64,000 nt of DNA from Pseudomonadota bacterium (GCA_026399755.1 JAPLQI010000111.1:21210-85209); one strand, 5' to 3'; counted from the first letter of the stretch, positions 9,042 through 19,520 are shown. Program-made: numbers and translations. Notes: generated from the sequence alone by a model not told the origin.

Positions 9042-10010
9042 TTTTTATACTATCCGTAGCTGTAATCAAGGCATGATAAATCATAGAATATTTATCACAA
9101 TGCATATCTTTACTTTTTAATATTTTTTGATATTTGGCTCACCGCAATCAGCATTAAACATCAAGAAAGCAGACCTACACGTCCCTATCTCATTCTTTCA
9201 GTAGCAAAAAAACAAGCGCTCCACCCTTTTAAAGCAAAAAAAATGTGAGCTTATTTATCACGCATAGCCGCGAAAATATAAAAAATTAAAATAACACAAT
9301 AAAATAAAAACCTATGTAAACAATGACCTATAAAATAAAATAGGCTTAAGTTGATAGATCTTAGCTTCACCCATCTTACAAATTCAAAAATCAAGCACCG
9401 ATTTCAAGTCACCCATTTACAAAGAGAATATTGAACAAGAGACATAGTCAGATTTAATTATCTGTAAATTTATCTTAATAATATACAACGCATAATCTAT
9501 GAGTCATTTTCTAATCGATAAACCATAATCACTAAGCAAGGATTTATCTTCGATACTAAAAAATACAATAAAGGCCAACGATGTTAATGGAATTTTTATA
9601 TATAGATGATAGCCATATAAATAGTGAATTTCCCCTTCTAAAATCATCCATTTTTCGACAATTTCTATATATGGCATGGCCCACTATTGTGGGTTATTTT
9701 TCCTATACAGAATTTTTCCTGAGGATGTCTCTTGCTCAAACAAGCTCCCACACTGGCATGCCTCGGCTTGAGAAATGTACGTGTGGAATAAGGGCGCACC
9801 ACATCAAAACCAATTAAATCGTCCGAAGTTGCAATGCCATACAGGCCGCTAAATCAAGGGCTCCGGTGCAAGCGGCATAATCAGGCAAAGTATTTTAAGA
9901 AAGCAAAGTGCCTTGCCTGAATATTTTTATTTAACCCACCGTTTTTTCAATGCCAGCTGAAAAATTTCTACTCATTTATCAGCAACACACCTCCTCCCAG
10001 CTCTCCCCCC

Positions 10011-10169
10011 AATCCTATCAACTTAGCTAAATGTCATGTCGTTGCCACGCAATGATAAACATTGAATCATCGTAGGGCGGGTGCAACCCGCCGTTTTTCG
10101 TGTTTCATTGCAAAGCTCGGCGGGTTTCACCCGCCCTACGAAAAACATTTCTCTTAAGTTGATAGGATT
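10011..10169. mobile_element. MITE-like element 1 (159 bp) with 12-bp target duplication
   Basis: The ends are inverted repeats AATCCTATCAACTTA (left) and its complement (right), with weaker matching to about 28 bases. The 12 bases AGCTCTCCCCCC occur immediately outside both ends (9999-10,010 and 10,170-10,181), a direct mark of insertion. The interior is a REP-like palindrome, 'gtagggcgggtgcaacccgcc' facing 'ggcgggtttcacccgccctac'. No protein is encoded. A transposase acting in trans is inferred; 12-bp duplications are within the range of IS4/IS231-type transposases. Confidence 0.8.
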
Positions 10170-10687
10170 AGCTCTCCCCCCCCCCTTGCGCCCAATTACT
10201 TACATCGTCCATATAAAACGTCGACAATATTTACATACACTTCGTAAGTAAACGTTATAAACTTAAAAACAGGCCTGTAAAAAAAACAAACCAAATCGCC
10301 TTAAAAACAATGACAAACACGTAGTCGTTACCAACAAATTACAGAGAGGAGTTACCAAACACAAAGGGCCTTCGGTTTTATTTACTTATGCATTGCTAAT
10401 CCTCAACAATTACTGGCCGTAGTAATCATAACTCTGTATTGCGCTGAATTTTTTTCAATATTCAACATTTTAAATTTGTTAAGCCACTTTACAAAAAAAC
10501 ACACAAACCATTGTTTATAAGTGATTTTTTCAAAAACAATCACTCAGATTTTAATAATCTCCATAAAAAGAAATTAAAAAAAGGTGTTTTTTGTAACTCA
10601 ACAAAAACACTGAAAAATAGCTAAGTCAATGATTGATAAAAGTTATTTTTTCTTTAATAAAGCTAAATTCGACAAAGAATAACAATT

Positions 10688-10701
10688 TTGTTTTTCATCA
10701 A
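10688..10701. promoter_or_regulatory. ANR/FNR-like box upstream of arcD
   Basis: TTGTTTTTCATCAA matches the FNR/ANR consensus TTGAT-N4-ATCAA with one mismatch. It lies 184 bases before the arcD start in a very A+T-rich leader. In Pseudomonas the arcDABC operon is switched on anaerobically by ANR, so the site is plausible. A perfect palindrome ACTACGTAGT follows at 10,704-10,713 and could be a second operator. Confidence 0.45.
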
Positions 10702-10884
10702 AAACTACGTAGTAATAAAAGACAAGACTACGCACATCTTCTGCTGTGACTCATGCTCAACACCTACAAAATTAGCTTACATTTCAGCGAGCAGGCTGTA
10801 ACAGTAGTGGCTTAATTCCTTACAAACTCGAGCTAAAAGCCAGCACGATTAGCGTTTATCTCACTACGCACCGAGGGCTCTATC

Positions 10885-12312
10885 ATGACGCAATCGTCCC
10901 ATAAGCTAAGGCTAACCGCGCTCACAGCGATGGTGGTCGGATCAATGATAGGAGGGGGGATTTTCTCCCTGCCGCAAAATATGGCGCAAAGCGCCGGTGC
11001 GGGGGCCACGCTAATTGGTTGGGCAATCACGGCGGTGGGGATGCTGATGCTGGCATTTGTGTTTCAGACCCTTGCCAACCAAAAACCAGAATTAGATGCT
11101 GGTGTATATGCCTATGCCAAAGCGGGCTTTGGTAATTACATGGGTTTTTCATCCGCTTGGGGCTATTGGATCAGCGCCTTTCTAGGCAATGTCAGCTACT
11201 TTGTTTTGCTGTTTGGCACGCTGGGTTATTTCTTCCCCATGTTTGGCGATGGCAATACGGTTCCCGCCATTATCGGCGCATCCATTTTGCTGTGGTCGGT
11301 GCACTTTTTAGTATTGCGCGGCGTTAAAGAGGCTGCGTTTATTAATCAAGTCACCACCGTGGCCAAGATTGTGCCGCTGGTGATGTTTATTATTCTGGCC
11401 GCCGTGGCTTTTAAGCTAGATGTGTTCACTGCCGATTTTTGGGGCAAGGGCAATATCAAGCTGGGCAGCGTGATGGATCAGGTGCGCAATATGATGCTGG
11501 TCACCGTTTGGGTGTTTATCGGTATTGAAGGCGCAAGTGTTTACTCCGCCCGAGCTGAAAAACGCGCCGATGTGGGCCGCGCAACCGTGATTGGTTTTCT
11601 CAGCACATTATTATTACTGGTGCTTGTGAATGTCTTATCCCTTGGGGTAATGAGCCAGCCAGAATTAGCAGGCTTAAAGAACCCATCAATGGCCTATGTA
11701 CTGGAGCATATTGTGGGGCATTGGGGTGCGATATTTATCAGTATCGGGCTGGTCATTTCGCTGCTAGGTGCTTTGCTCTCATGGACACTGCTCTGCGCCG
11801 AGATTCTGTTTTCAGCTTCCCGCGATAAAACCATGCCGAGTTTTTTGCACAAAGAAAACGCCAACGGCGTACCGGCCAATGCACTTTGGTTATCTAACAG
11901 CGCAGTACAAGTTTTTCTGATTATTACCCTGTTTGCAGCCAGCACTTACACCAGCCTGCTGCTGCTCGCCACCTCAATGATTTTAGTGCCCTACTTCTTA
12001 TCTACCGCTTACGGCGTGATGGTGGCTTACAAGGGCGAGGGCTATGAAGCCAACGGTGGCAATCGCAATAAAGATCTGCTGATTGCGATAGTGGCCACGC
12101 TGTACAGCGTATGGCTGATCTACGCAGCCGGGGTGCAATTCTTACTGCTTTCTGCACTGCTCTATGCGCCCGGCGCCATTCTTTATACCAAAGCGCGTAA
12201 AGAAAGCGGGCAGATTGTCTTTACCACCATTGAAAAATTCATTTTTGCAGCCGCTGTACTTGGGGCCATTGCGGCGAGTTACGGCCTTTACACCGGTTTT
12301 CTAAAGCTTTAA
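10885..12312 (+). CDS. arcD: Arginine/ornithine antiporter ArcD
   Basis: 475 aa, an APC-family transporter with about 12 to 13 hydrophobic segments. The opening '[19 protein letters not shown]' is the substrate-binding first helix of the family (GSMIGGGIF), and '[13 protein letters not shown]' marks the sixth helix. It exchanges external arginine for internal ornithine and so feeds the deiminase pathway. It is first in the cluster and 13 bases before arcA, the arrangement of the Pseudomonas arc operon. The ANR-like box upstream suggests anaerobic induction. Confidence 0.88.
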   Translation: MTQSSHKLRLTALTAMVVGSMIGGGIFSLPQNMAQSAGAGATLIGWAITAVGMLMLAFVFQTLANQKPELDAGVYAYAKAGFGNYMGFSSAWGYWISAFLGNVSYFVLLFGTLGYFFPMFGDGNTVPAIIGASILLWSVHFLVLRGVKEAAFINQVTTVAKIVPLVMFIILAAVAFKLDVFTADFWGKGNIKLGSVMDQVRNMMLVTVWVFIGIEGASVYSARAEKRADVGRATVIGFLSTLLLLVLVNVLSLGVMSQPELAGLKNPSMAYVLEHIVGHWGAIFISIGLVISLLGALLSWTLLCAEILFSASRDKTMPSFLHKENANGVPANALWLSNSAVQVFLIITLFAASTYTSLLLLATSMILVPYFLSTAYGVMVAYKGEGYEANGGNRNKDLLIAIVATLYSVWLIYAAGVQFLLLSALLYAPGAILYTKARKESGQIVFTTIEKFIFAAAVLGAIAASYGLYTGFLKL

Positions 12313-12325
12313 TAGGAGCTATGTG

Positions 12326-13582
12326 ATGAGTACCGAAAATCTACAACTAGGCGTTCACTCTGAAGTAGGCATGCTAAGACGGGTGATGGTTTGCTCGCCG
12401 GGGCTAGCGCATATGCGCTTGACACCCAATAACTGCGATTCTTTATTGTTTGATGATGTGCTGTGGGTAAGCCAAGCCAAACGCGATCACTTTGATTTTG
12501 TTTCCAAAATGCGTGAACGCGGCGTGGATGTGATTGAAATGCACAATCTGCTTACCGCTACCGTGGCGATTCCTGAAGCTAAAAAGTGGATACTCGATCG
12601 CAAAATCACCGCAGATCTAGTAGGCATTGGTTTGCTGGAAGAAGTGCGTAGCTGGTTAGAATCATTAGAGCCACGCCATTTGGCCGAGTATTTAATGGGT
12701 GGTGTAGTTGCTCCCGATTTGCCAGCCGATACGCCATCCGAAGTGCTGAGCATCTTCCGTGAAAACTTCGGCAATGCCAGCTTTATTTTTCCGCCGTTAC
12801 CGAACACCCAATTTACCCGTGATACCACTTGCTGGATTTACGGCGGCGTAACGCTCAACCCGATGTACTGGCCGGCACGACGACAAGAAACACTGTTAGT
12901 CACCGCTATTTACAAATTCCACCCCGATTTTGCCGCCGCCGATGTCAAAGTCTGGTGGGGAGACCCCGATGTCGATCACGGCAGCGCCACGCTGGAAGGC
13001 GGCGATGTCATGCCAATTGGCAATGGCGTAGTCTTGATTGGTATGGGCGAGCGCACCTCGCATCAAGCCATTGGCCAAGTCGCCATGTCCTTATTTAAAG
13101 CCGGAGCCGTCGAACGAGTGATCGTGGCCGCCCTGCCAAAATCCCGCTCTGCCATGCACTTAGACACCGTATTCAGCTTTTGCGACCGCGATTTAGTCAC
13201 CATCTTCCCTGAAGTGGTCAAACAAATTGTCGCCTTCAGCCTGCGCCCAGACGAAAGCAAGCCCAACGGCATCGACCTACGCCGCGAAAGCAAACCCTTC
13301 TTGGATGTCGTCGCCGAAGCACTCAAATTACCCGCCCTGCGCGTAGTACAAACTGGTGGTAATTCATTCGAAGCTGAGCGCGAACAATGGGACGACGGCA
13401 ACAACGTCGTCGCCCTGCAACCCGGCGTGGTTTTAGCTTACGACCGCAATATCCATACCAATACCTTGCTGCGTAAAGCTGGCGTAGAAGTCATCACCAT
13501 CAGCTCCGCCGAACTAGGCCGTGGCCGTGGCGGTGGCCACTGCATGACCTGCCCAATCATCCGCGATCCGGTTGATTACTGA
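12326..13582 (+). CDS. arcA: Arginine deiminase
   Basis: 418 aa from the ATG at 12,326. An in-frame GTG lies one codon earlier, but AGGAG at 12,314-12,318 is best spaced for the ATG. The enzyme converts arginine to citrulline and ammonia. Landmarks are [31 protein letters not shown] and the C-terminal GGGHCMTCP, whose first cysteine (C406) coincides with the catalytic cysteine of Pseudomonas ADI. It follows arcD closely. A block of dispersed repeats then separates it from arcB. Confidence 0.96.
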   Translation: MSTENLQLGVHSEVGMLRRVMVCSPGLAHMRLTPNNCDSLLFDDVLWVSQAKRDHFDFVSKMRERGVDVIEMHNLLTATVAIPEAKKWILDRKITADLVGIGLLEEVRSWLESLEPRHLAEYLMGGVVAPDLPADTPSEVLSIFRENFGNASFIFPPLPNTQFTRDTTCWIYGGVTLNPMYWPARRQETLLVTAIYKFHPDFAAADVKVWWGDPDVDHGSATLEGGDVMPIGNGVVLIGMGERTSHQAIGQVAMSLFKAGAVERVIVAALPKSRSAMHLDTVFSFCDRDLVTIFPEVVKQIVAFSLRPDESKPNGIDLRRESKPFLDVVAEALKLPALRVVQTGGNSFEAEREQWDDGNNVVALQPGVVLAYDRNIHTNTLLRKAGVEVITISSAELGRGRGGGHCMTCPIIRDPVDY

Positions 13583-14063
13583 TTGTTGGGAGTTTTTAGA
13601 AAACCCAAATCTTGAACCACGGAGGGCGCAGAGAACACGGAGTTTCACGGAGAAAACCAAGGCTTGAATTAAATTGTTTTGTAAGTTTTAAGTATTTTAA
13701 AACCCAGCAATTAGGATTCACATCGCGGCTAGTAGCACGGGGCTTTTACCCTCCCCTTGAAACACGCCGTAGCGAGGAACAAGCGGGGCGGGGTTTCGGC
13801 CAGGGAGCGAGGAACGAGCTGATCCCGCCCGCCGCCGACTCGATTGTCCGCAGCGAAGGAGCCTTCGTGTTTCGTGGGGCGGCCTTCTTTGCTTCCTTTC
13901 TTGGCCGTTCAAGAAAGGGAGTCCCACGCGGGGGAATCCCGCACCTAAATCAACGTGCCGAAGGCACTTAAACGATCTTTTTTTGCTTTGCTCATAGAAA
14001 ATCAGCGGCCCCCTGATGCCGCTTGGTCCATTTTGTATTTCTTTCGTTTGTCTGGAGAAAATT
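13583..14063. repeat. Composite A+B repeat between arcA and arcB
   Basis: Family A lies at 13,601-13,658 ('aaacccaaatcttgaaccacg...cacggagaaaacc'). A shared linker follows ('cttgaattaaattgttttgtaag' to 'cagcaattaggattcac'), then family B at about 13,736-13,970, ending 'cgtgccgaaggcact'. The same series recurs in other spacers of this window. No gene is seen. The last 90 bases hold the arcB leader with the Shine-Dalgarno 'tggagaaa'. Confidence 0.75.
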
Positions 14064-15074
14064 ATGTCCTTCAATATGCGTAATCGTAATCTGCTTAGCC
14101 TGATGCATCACACCCCCCGTGAGCTACGTTATCTGCTGGATTTATCTCGGGATCTGAAGCGCGCTAAATACACCGGTACTGAGCAGCAGCATCTAAAACG
14201 CAAAAACATTGCGCTCATTTTTGAAAAAACCTCCACCCGCACCCGCTGCTCTTTTGAAGTAGCCGCTTACGATCAAGGCGCGAATGTCACTTTTATTGAC
14301 CCAAGCTCATCGCAGATTGGTCACAAAGAAAGCATGAAAGACACCGCCCGTGTGCTAGGCCGGCTGTACGACGCCATTGAATATCGCGGCTATAGCCAGG
14401 AAATTGTTGAAGAGCTAGCCACCTTTGCCGGTGTACCCGTGTTTAACGGCTTAACCGACGAATATCACCCAACCCAAATGCTGGCCGACGTGCTGACGAT
14501 GCGTGAACACAGCGACAAGCCGCTGCACGATATCAGCTACGCCTATCTGGGCGACGCTCGCAATAATATGGGCAATTCCCTGTTATTGATTGGCGCAAAA
14601 CTGGGTATGGATGTACGAGTTGCCGCGCCAAAAGCGCTGTGGCCACACGATGATTTCGTCGCCCAATGCCGCAAGTTTGCAAGCGAAACCGGCGCAAAAA
14701 TCATGCTGACCGAAGACCCACTAGAAGCAGTAAAAGGCGTCGATTTTATCCACACCGATGTATGGGTATCGATGGGCGAGCCGGTTGAAGCATGGGCCGA
14801 ACGGGTCAAACAACTACTACCTTACCAAGTCAACAGCGCCATGATGAAAGCCACTGGCAACCCACGCACAAAATTTATGCACTGCCTACCCGCTTTTCAC
14901 AATAGCGACACCAAAATGGGCAAACAAATTGCCGAGCAATACCCATTTTTAGCTAATGGCGTTGAAGTCACCGAAGAAGTATTCGAATCCCCAGCCAACA
15001 TCGCCTTCGAGCAAGCAGAAAACCGCATGCACACGATTAAAGCCATTCTGGTTTCAACCTTGGGGGATATCTGA
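14064..15074 (+). CDS. arcB: Ornithine carbamoyltransferase, catabolic
   Basis: 336 aa from the ATG at 14,064, which follows GGAG at about eight bases. An upstream in-frame start would add 16 residues with no family match. In the deiminase pathway the enzyme splits citrulline with phosphate into ornithine and carbamoyl phosphate. It carries the carbamoyl-phosphate site STRTR (57-61), [12 protein letters not shown] and the ornithine-side motif [10 protein letters not shown]. The length equals that of Pseudomonas ArcB, and the position between arcA and arcC supports the catabolic role over anabolic ArgF. Confidence 0.94.
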   Translation: MSFNMRNRNLLSLMHHTPRELRYLLDLSRDLKRAKYTGTEQQHLKRKNIALIFEKTSTRTRCSFEVAAYDQGANVTFIDPSSSQIGHKESMKDTARVLGRLYDAIEYRGYSQEIVEELATFAGVPVFNGLTDEYHPTQMLADVLTMREHSDKPLHDISYAYLGDARNNMGNSLLLIGAKLGMDVRVAAPKALWPHDDFVAQCRKFASETGAKIMLTEDPLEAVKGVDFIHTDVWVSMGEPVEAWAERVKQLLPYQVNSAMMKATGNPRTKFMHCLPAFHNSDTKMGKQIAEQYPFLANGVEVTEEVFESPANIAFEQAENRMHTIKAILVSTLGDI

Positions 15075-15602
15075 TTCTGCGCTGTGCGGAAAAAACCCAA
15101 ATCTTGAACCACGGAGGGCACAGAGAACACGGAGTTTCACGGAGGAAACCTTTTGAGTTGGGGCATTTCCTTTGGGGGTTAAGCATTTTCAACCTCAGTC
15201 ATTAGAATTTTTATCATGGCTAGTTGCATAGGGCTTAAATCTCCCCTTGAAACACGCCGAAGCGAGGAACAAGCGGGCGGGGTTTCGGCGAGGACTGTTT
15301 GAGCGAGCTTGCGAGCGAGTTCCGCAGCCGCCGCTCGATTGTCCGCAGATGAGGGGCCTTCGTGTTTCGTGGGGTCGCCTTCTTTGGCTTCGTTTCTTGG
15401 CGAAGCAAGAAAGGAAGGCCCCGCGGTGGCTACCGCTGAGAGTAAACCCGCCAGACCTTGGCATAAAACGCTACAAAAACGGCGGGTTTCACCCGCCCTA
15501 CGATGATTCAATGCTTGCAGACGTATAGCAGTAACAGCCACTCAAAAACCAAGGTGCCAAAGGCACAAAAGTTGCGGCGAAAACCGCAATAAAGGATTCA
15601 TT
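15075..15602. repeat. Composite A+B+D repeat between arcB and arcC
   Basis: Family A (15,092-15,150) is followed by family B (from about 15,227). Here family B is interrupted by the family-D sequence 'cggcgggtttcacccgccctacg' (15,480-15,503) before its usual ending 'ggtgccaaaggcac' (about 15,546-15,560). No gene. The repeat block puts more than 500 bases between two genes of one pathway. Confidence 0.72.
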
Positions 15603-16532
15603 ATGCGTATCGTCATCGCCCTAGGCGGCAATGCCCTGCTTCGTCGTGGCGAAGCCATGAGTGCAGATAATCAACGTGAAAACGTCATCATCGCCGTCAA
15701 ACAAATCGCCCGCGTTGCCCCAAACAATGAGCTAGTCATCGCCCACGGCAATGGCCCGCAAGTGGGGCTGCTCGCCTTACAAAATGCTGCTTATAGCCAA
15801 GTCAGCCCCTATCCGCTGGATGTATTAGGCGCCGAAACCGAGGGAATGATCGGCTATATGATTGAGCAAGAGTTGGGCAATCTGCTGCCCATCGAAACCC
15901 CTTTCGCCACCATTCTGACCCAAGTAGAAGTCGACGCCGCGGACCCTGCTTTTAAAAACCCGACCAAACCCATAGGCTCGGTTTACAGCAAGGAAGATGC
16001 CGATAGGCTGGCTACCGAAAAAGGCTGGTCTATTGCCCCCGATGGCGATAAATTCCGCCGCGTGGTGGCCAGCCCTAGGCCCAAACGTATTTTTGAAATT
16101 CGCCCAGTAAAATGGCTGCTAGAGCACGGCACCATCGTGATTTGTGCGGGCGGTGGCGGGATTCCGACTTGCTACGATAAAGAAGGGAAATTGCACGGCA
16201 TTGAGGCCGTTATCGATAAAGACCTCTGCTCCGCCTTGCTGGCAGAAGAGCTCGCAGCGGATATGTTGGTGATTGCCACCGATGTCAGCGCCACGTTTAT
16301 CGACTATGGCAAGCCCACCCAAAAAGCCATCGCCAGCGCCCACCCTGACGAATTAGAACGCCTCGGCTTTGCCGCAGGCTCGATGGGCCCCAAGGTACAA
16401 GCCGCCTGTGAATTTGCCCGCAATACCGGCAAAGTCGCCGTCATCGGCTCGCTCAGTGATATCGAAGCGATTGTGCAAGGCACGGCAGGCACTCGGGTTT
16501 CAATACAGGCAACCGAGCTGAGCTATCGTTGA
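15603..16532 (+). CDS. arcC: Carbamate kinase
   Basis: 309 aa. The enzyme transfers phosphate from carbamoyl phosphate to ADP, giving ATP, ammonia and carbon dioxide. This is the energy-yielding last step of arginine fermentation. The opening [17 protein letters not shown] is the nucleotide/phosphate loop of the amino-acid kinase fold. [26 protein letters not shown] and [17 protein letters not shown] are the carbamate-kinase signatures. The start follows 'aaagga'. It is the last of the four arc genes and faces a convergent LysR gene. Confidence 0.96.
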   Translation: MRIVIALGGNALLRRGEAMSADNQRENVIIAVKQIARVAPNNELVIAHGNGPQVGLLALQNAAYSQVSPYPLDVLGAETEGMIGYMIEQELGNLLPIETPFATILTQVEVDAADPAFKNPTKPIGSVYSKEDADRLATEKGWSIAPDGDKFRRVVASPRPKRIFEIRPVKWLLEHGTIVICAGGGGIPTCYDKEGKLHGIEAVIDKDLCSALLAEELAADMLVIATDVSATFIDYGKPTQKAIASAHPDELERLGFAAGSMGPKVQAACEFARNTGKVAVIGSLSDIEAIVQGTAGTRVSIQATELSYR

Positions 16533-16573
16533 GATTGATTGCGTCCTTCACTTCCATGCCGTAGCGCAAAGCG

Positions 16574-17488
16574 TTACGGCATCCCCCTCCCTGCCAGCAA
16601 ATGCCCCAGTATTTCATCCGATTTTTGAAACTCTTGCCTTAGCCAATCCAAAAACACTAAACGCCGCTCATCTTGAGCAAACGGCTCTGCGGACAAGACA
16701 ACATAGCTAGAGCCATCGGGCAGCAAGCCATAAGGCGCAATCAGACGGCCATTTTTTAGCTCTTCTTCTATCATATAGGCCGAAGCAATCGCCACGCCTA
16801 AGCCTGCCGTTGCAGCCTGCAGGCTTAAATAGAAATGTTCAAAGTATGAATTTTGGCGACTCGTCACCCCTTGCTGTGCCAGCACGCCCCAACGCGCCCA
16901 AGCATCTGGGCGAGTACGAGTGTGCAAAAGGCAGCTTTGCTCAAGATTGATTTTTCCATCTTGCAGCTGCTCCAGCACGCACACCGGCCCTACTTTTTCC
17001 TGTCCTATTTCTTCTGAGTAGCAATCTTTTCCCCAGTTAAAATCATTACGCCTGATCGCTAAATCAATATGCCCGCCCTGAAAATCAACCACACCCCCTG
17101 CCGTAAATAAATGCAGCTGAATCGCCGGATAGCGGGTATGAAAATCGCTTAGGCGAGGAATCAGCCATCGCATGGCAATTGTTGGTTCACACGACACCAC
17201 TAAGGGTCGGTCATAAGGATTTCCCTTGAGTTTTTGCAATGTAAGCGCCAGCTGCGCCAGCATCTCTTGGCAAGTGTTTTTAAGTAACTCACCTTCTCTG
17301 GTCAAAAAAATCGCCCGATTACGCCGTTCAAATAGCAATACGCCAAGGCTTTCTTCCAGCTGCTTAATCTGGCGACTTACCGCTCCCTGCGTCACAAACA
17401 ACTCTTCTGAAGCACGAATCAGGCTGAGATGACGCGCTGCGGCCTCAAAGACTCGCAAAGCATTAAGTGAAGGAATCCGGATGCTCAT
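16574..17488 (-). CDS. LysR-family transcriptional regulator (GcvA-like)
   Basis: 304 aa from the ATG at 17,488 (MSIRIPSLNALRVFEAAARHLS). Two in-frame starts upstream would add up to 11 residues without family support. The winged HTH covers about 7-62 (SEELFVTQGAVSRQIKQLEESLG), followed by the LysR co-inducer-binding domain. Sequence style (LNALRVFEAAARHLS, HIDLAIRRND) is that of the GcvA/AmpR-like branch. It diverges from the LysE-type exporter gene with about 120 bases between starts. By analogy with ArgP/LysE pairs it probably controls that exporter. Confidence 0.87.
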   Translation of the reverse strand: MSIRIPSLNALRVFEAAARHLSLIRASEELFVTQGAVSRQIKQLEESLGVLLFERRNRAIFLTREGELLKNTCQEMLAQLALTLQKLKGNPYDRPLVVSCEPTIAMRWLIPRLSDFHTRYPAIQLHLFTAGGVVDFQGGHIDLAIRRNDFNWGKDCYSEEIGQEKVGPVCVLEQLQDGKINLEQSCLLHTRTRPDAWARWGVLAQQGVTSRQNSYFEHFYLSLQAATAGLGVAIASAYMIEEELKNGRLIAPYGLLPDGSSYVVLSAEPFAQDERRLVFLDWLRQEFQKSDEILGHLLAGRGMP

Positions 17489-17606
17489 CGTTGATTTTTT
17501 CTCATGTATTTTCATGAGCATAAATCGATTTTACTGAAACAACAAGACAGCCAAAATAGAGGAATAAATCACAAAACTGACTTTCAACTTTCTTTAGGCC
17601 GAGTCT

Positions 17607-18218
17607 ATGAATGAAATTTTTGCCGTTGCCCTAATCACCATCCTTGCCGTCATCAGCCCCGGCGCTGATTTTGCGATGGTCACCCGCAATAGCTATCTCT
17701 ATGGACGAAAAGCCGGCTTATTGGCCGCGCTGGGGATTGCCTTGGGTGTGCAAATCCATGTGATGTACACCATGCTGGGCGTAGGGCTAATCATTTCACA
17801 ATCGCCTACGCTGTTTACAGTGATCAAAATAGCGGGCGCTATTTACTTGATTTATATCGGTTACACCACGTTCACCAGCAAAAGCAAACTCAATATCGAT
17901 TTAAGCGCAGATGCGGGTTTAAGCCCTTTTGCTGCATTAAGAAACGGCTTTCTAACTAATGCGCTTAACCCTAAAACTACGCTTTTTGTGGTGAGCACCT
18001 ACACCCAAGTCGTTAACCCAAGCACCCCGCTGGCGCAGCAAATTGGCTATGGCTTATTTATGTCCTTAGCGCACGGCCTGTGGTTTTCACTCGTGGCGCT
18101 GTTTTTCTCACACCAAACTTTAAGGTCAGCCATGATCAAGGGGCAAAGCCTGCTCAATAAAATCATCGGCAGCGCACTATTTGGCCTAGGCGTATCGCTC
18201 GCCTTTGCACCGCATTAA
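17607..18218 (+). CDS. LysE/RhtB-family amino-acid exporter
   Basis: 203 aa with five to six membrane segments. The N-terminal ISPGADFAMVTRNSYLYGRKAG is the conserved LysE/RhtB signature, and NALNPKTTLFVVSTYTQV marks the second half-repeat. Family members export lysine, arginine, threonine, homoserine or similar. Placement beside the arginine deiminase genes and a LysR regulator suggests a basic or otherwise related amino acid, but the substrate cannot be read from sequence. Confidence 0.85.
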   Translation: MNEIFAVALITILAVISPGADFAMVTRNSYLYGRKAGLLAALGIALGVQIHVMYTMLGVGLIISQSPTLFTVIKIAGAIYLIYIGYTTFTSKSKLNIDLSADAGLSPFAALRNGFLTNALNPKTTLFVVSTYTQVVNPSTPLAQQIGYGLFMSLAHGLWFSLVALFFSHQTLRSAMIKGQSLLNKIIGSALFGLGVSLAFAPH

Positions 18219-18795
18219 AATCGATCAACTAAAGAACACAAAACTTTAATCAATGAACTGATATTGCTCAGCCAAACCCAAATCTTGAACCACGAAGGCC
18301 ACAGAGAACACGGAGTTTCACGGAGAAAAACAAAGCTTGAATTACATTGTTTTGTAGGTTTTAAGTATTTTTAAACCCAGCAATGAGGATTCGCATCGCA
18401 GCTCGTGGTACGGGGCTTAAATCTCAATCCTGTCAACTTAAGCTTATTGCATTGGGTGAGTTGGCATTTATAGGGTGTACAACGACGCAGCCGTTGCGCA
18501 CCGAAAACGGTGCGCAAGAAAAACGACTTGCACACCCTATAAAAAAACCAAGCTTTTCCCTGTTAAGTTTATAGGATTGGCTTAAATCTCCCCTTGAAAC
18601 ACGCTAGAGCGAGGAACGATCCTATCCCACCCGCCGTCGGCTCGATTGGACCTCAGCAGGAGCTTTCGTGTTTTGCTGTTGTCGCTTGGCTTCGTTTCTT
18701 GGCGAAGCAGAAATCATAGACTTCGCTGTGGCCACCGCTCCTAAATCAACGTGCCGAAGGCACTAAAAAGAAGATCGCTGTGTAACATTGACCAA
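18219..18795. repeat. Composite A+B repeat interrupted by MITE 2
   Basis: Family A (18,274-18,335) and the shared linker lead into family B, which begins at about 18,405 and ends at about 18,764 ('cgtgccgaaggcact'). Family B is split by a 153-bp MITE after 'ggcttaaatctc', and those 12 bases are repeated after the element. The spacer lies downstream of both the LysE gene and the convergent puuR-like gene. No gene is seen. Confidence 0.75.
18426..18578. mobile_element. MITE-like element 2 (153 bp) with 12-bp target duplication
   Basis: It starts AATCCTGTCAACTTAAGC and ends TTAAGTTTATAGGATT, the same terminal inverted repeat as the element at 10,011. The 12 bases GGCTTAAATCTC are present on both sides (18,414-18,425 and 18,579-18,590) but occur once in the uninterrupted family-B copy at 23,240, so the insertion is proved internally. 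The interior is a different palindrome, family C ('tatagggtgtacaac' against 'gcacaccctata', with an inner 'gcgcaccg...cggtgcgc'). Confidence 0.85.
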
Positions 18796-19341
18796 TTAAA
18801 AAGAACTCGGAGTATTGGCGCTAATCACTTCGGCCTCGCCATCGCCGATATTACGAAAACGATGCGGCAAGTTGCTGGGGAAGTAATAGCCGTCCCCCGC
18901 CTGCAAAAGATGCACTTGCCCGTCTATAGTCAGCTCCATCTGGCCGCTGACCAACACACCGCACTCCTGCCCCTCGTGCTGCAACATCTCGCTGCCGGTA
19001 TCTGCCCCAGCCTGATATTGCTCGCGCAGCAAGCCAATTTGCCGGTCTTCCACGCCCGATCCAACCAAATGCATTTGCACGGCCGCATTACCTAGATTGG
19101 GCTGCGTGCCTGCGGGGAAAATATAGCTGGGCACAGCCATTTCTTGCTCAAAAGTAAAAAACTCTGCCAAGGACATGGGTATTCCTTCCAGCAGTTTTTT
19201 TAATGAGCTAATCGACGGACTAACTCGGTTTTGTTCAATCAGAGACACCGTGGAATTGGTCACTCCGGCCCGCTTCGCTAACTCACGTTGCGACAAGGCA
19301 AACCGCCCCCGTACTACTTTAAGCCTTGCCCCTACGTCCAT
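18796..19341 (-). CDS. puuR: PuuR-type XRE/cupin transcriptional regulator
   Basis: 181 aa. An XRE helix-turn-helix occupies about 3-62 (LSQRELAKRAGVTNSTVSLIEQNRVSPSISSLKKLLEGIPMSLAEFF), and a cupin domain about 105-175 (HEGQECGVLVSG..LLQAGDGYYFPSNLPHRFRN). E. coli PuuR has this layout; it represses the putrescine-utilisation genes and is relieved by putrescine. The gene diverges from puuD, and two sites resembling the PuuR operator lie in the spacer. The wider neighbourhood (puuA, puuD, gabT, gabD) fits. Confidence 0.8.
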   Translation of the reverse strand: MDVGARLKVVRGRFALSQRELAKRAGVTNSTVSLIEQNRVSPSISSLKKLLEGIPMSLAEFFTFEQEMAVPSYIFPAGTQPNLGNAAVQMHLVGSGVEDRQIGLLREQYQAGADTGSEMLQHEGQECGVLVSGQMELTIDGQVHLLQAGDGYYFPSNLPHRFRNIGDGEAEVISANTPSSF

Positions 19342-19353
19342 TGGGCTACCCGT

Positions 19354-19368
19354 TCAAAATAATCAACA
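19354..19368. promoter_or_regulatory. Possible PuuR operator next to puuR
   Basis: TCAAAATAATCAACA resembles the reported E. coli PuuR site AAAATATAATGAACA. It lies about 13 bases upstream of the puuR start, where it could serve autoregulation. It is a short A+T-rich match and could be chance. Confidence 0.35.
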
Positions 19369-19505
19369 CGCTCTTAAAATATGCCATGCCTACGCAATTA
19401 GCCAGAAAGGTTTTACCTTCGAGTTGCAGCACCACATAGCAGCCAAAAACGGGGTTCTTTAGCGTACAGGAAAGTAATTACAGCCAAAACAGCCGCAAAA
19501 ACTTG

Positions 19506-19520
19506 TCAAATATAATTAAC
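19506..19520. promoter_or_regulatory. Possible PuuR operator upstream of puuD
   Basis: TCAAATATAATTAAC contains AAATATAAT followed by AAC, close to the E. coli PuuR consensus AAAATATAATGAACA. It lies about 45 bases before the puuD start, at a distance expected of a promoter-blocking operator, and pairs with a similar site near puuR. Confidence 0.42.

Larger units (their letters stand above)
9042..10884. other. Long AT-rich gene-poor region between the channel operon and arcD
   Basis: 1.8 kb without a convincing gene. It contains the divergent upstream regions of the DUF6394 operon and arcD, one MITE-like element (10,011-10,169) and an ANR/FNR-like box (10,688-10,701). A minus-strand stretch of about 62 codons at 9668-9853 reads like protein (ATSDDLIGFDVVRPYSTRTF) but has no usable start, so it may be gene debris. 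The strong A+T bias of 10,180-10,880 fits a regulated promoter region. Confidence 0.6.

Noticed and set aside
9581..9817. 78-codon plus-strand frame in the AT-rich spacer
   Set aside because: No ribosome site and no protein-like composition. The opposite strand (9668-9853) looks more protein-like but lacks a start, so neither is called a gene.
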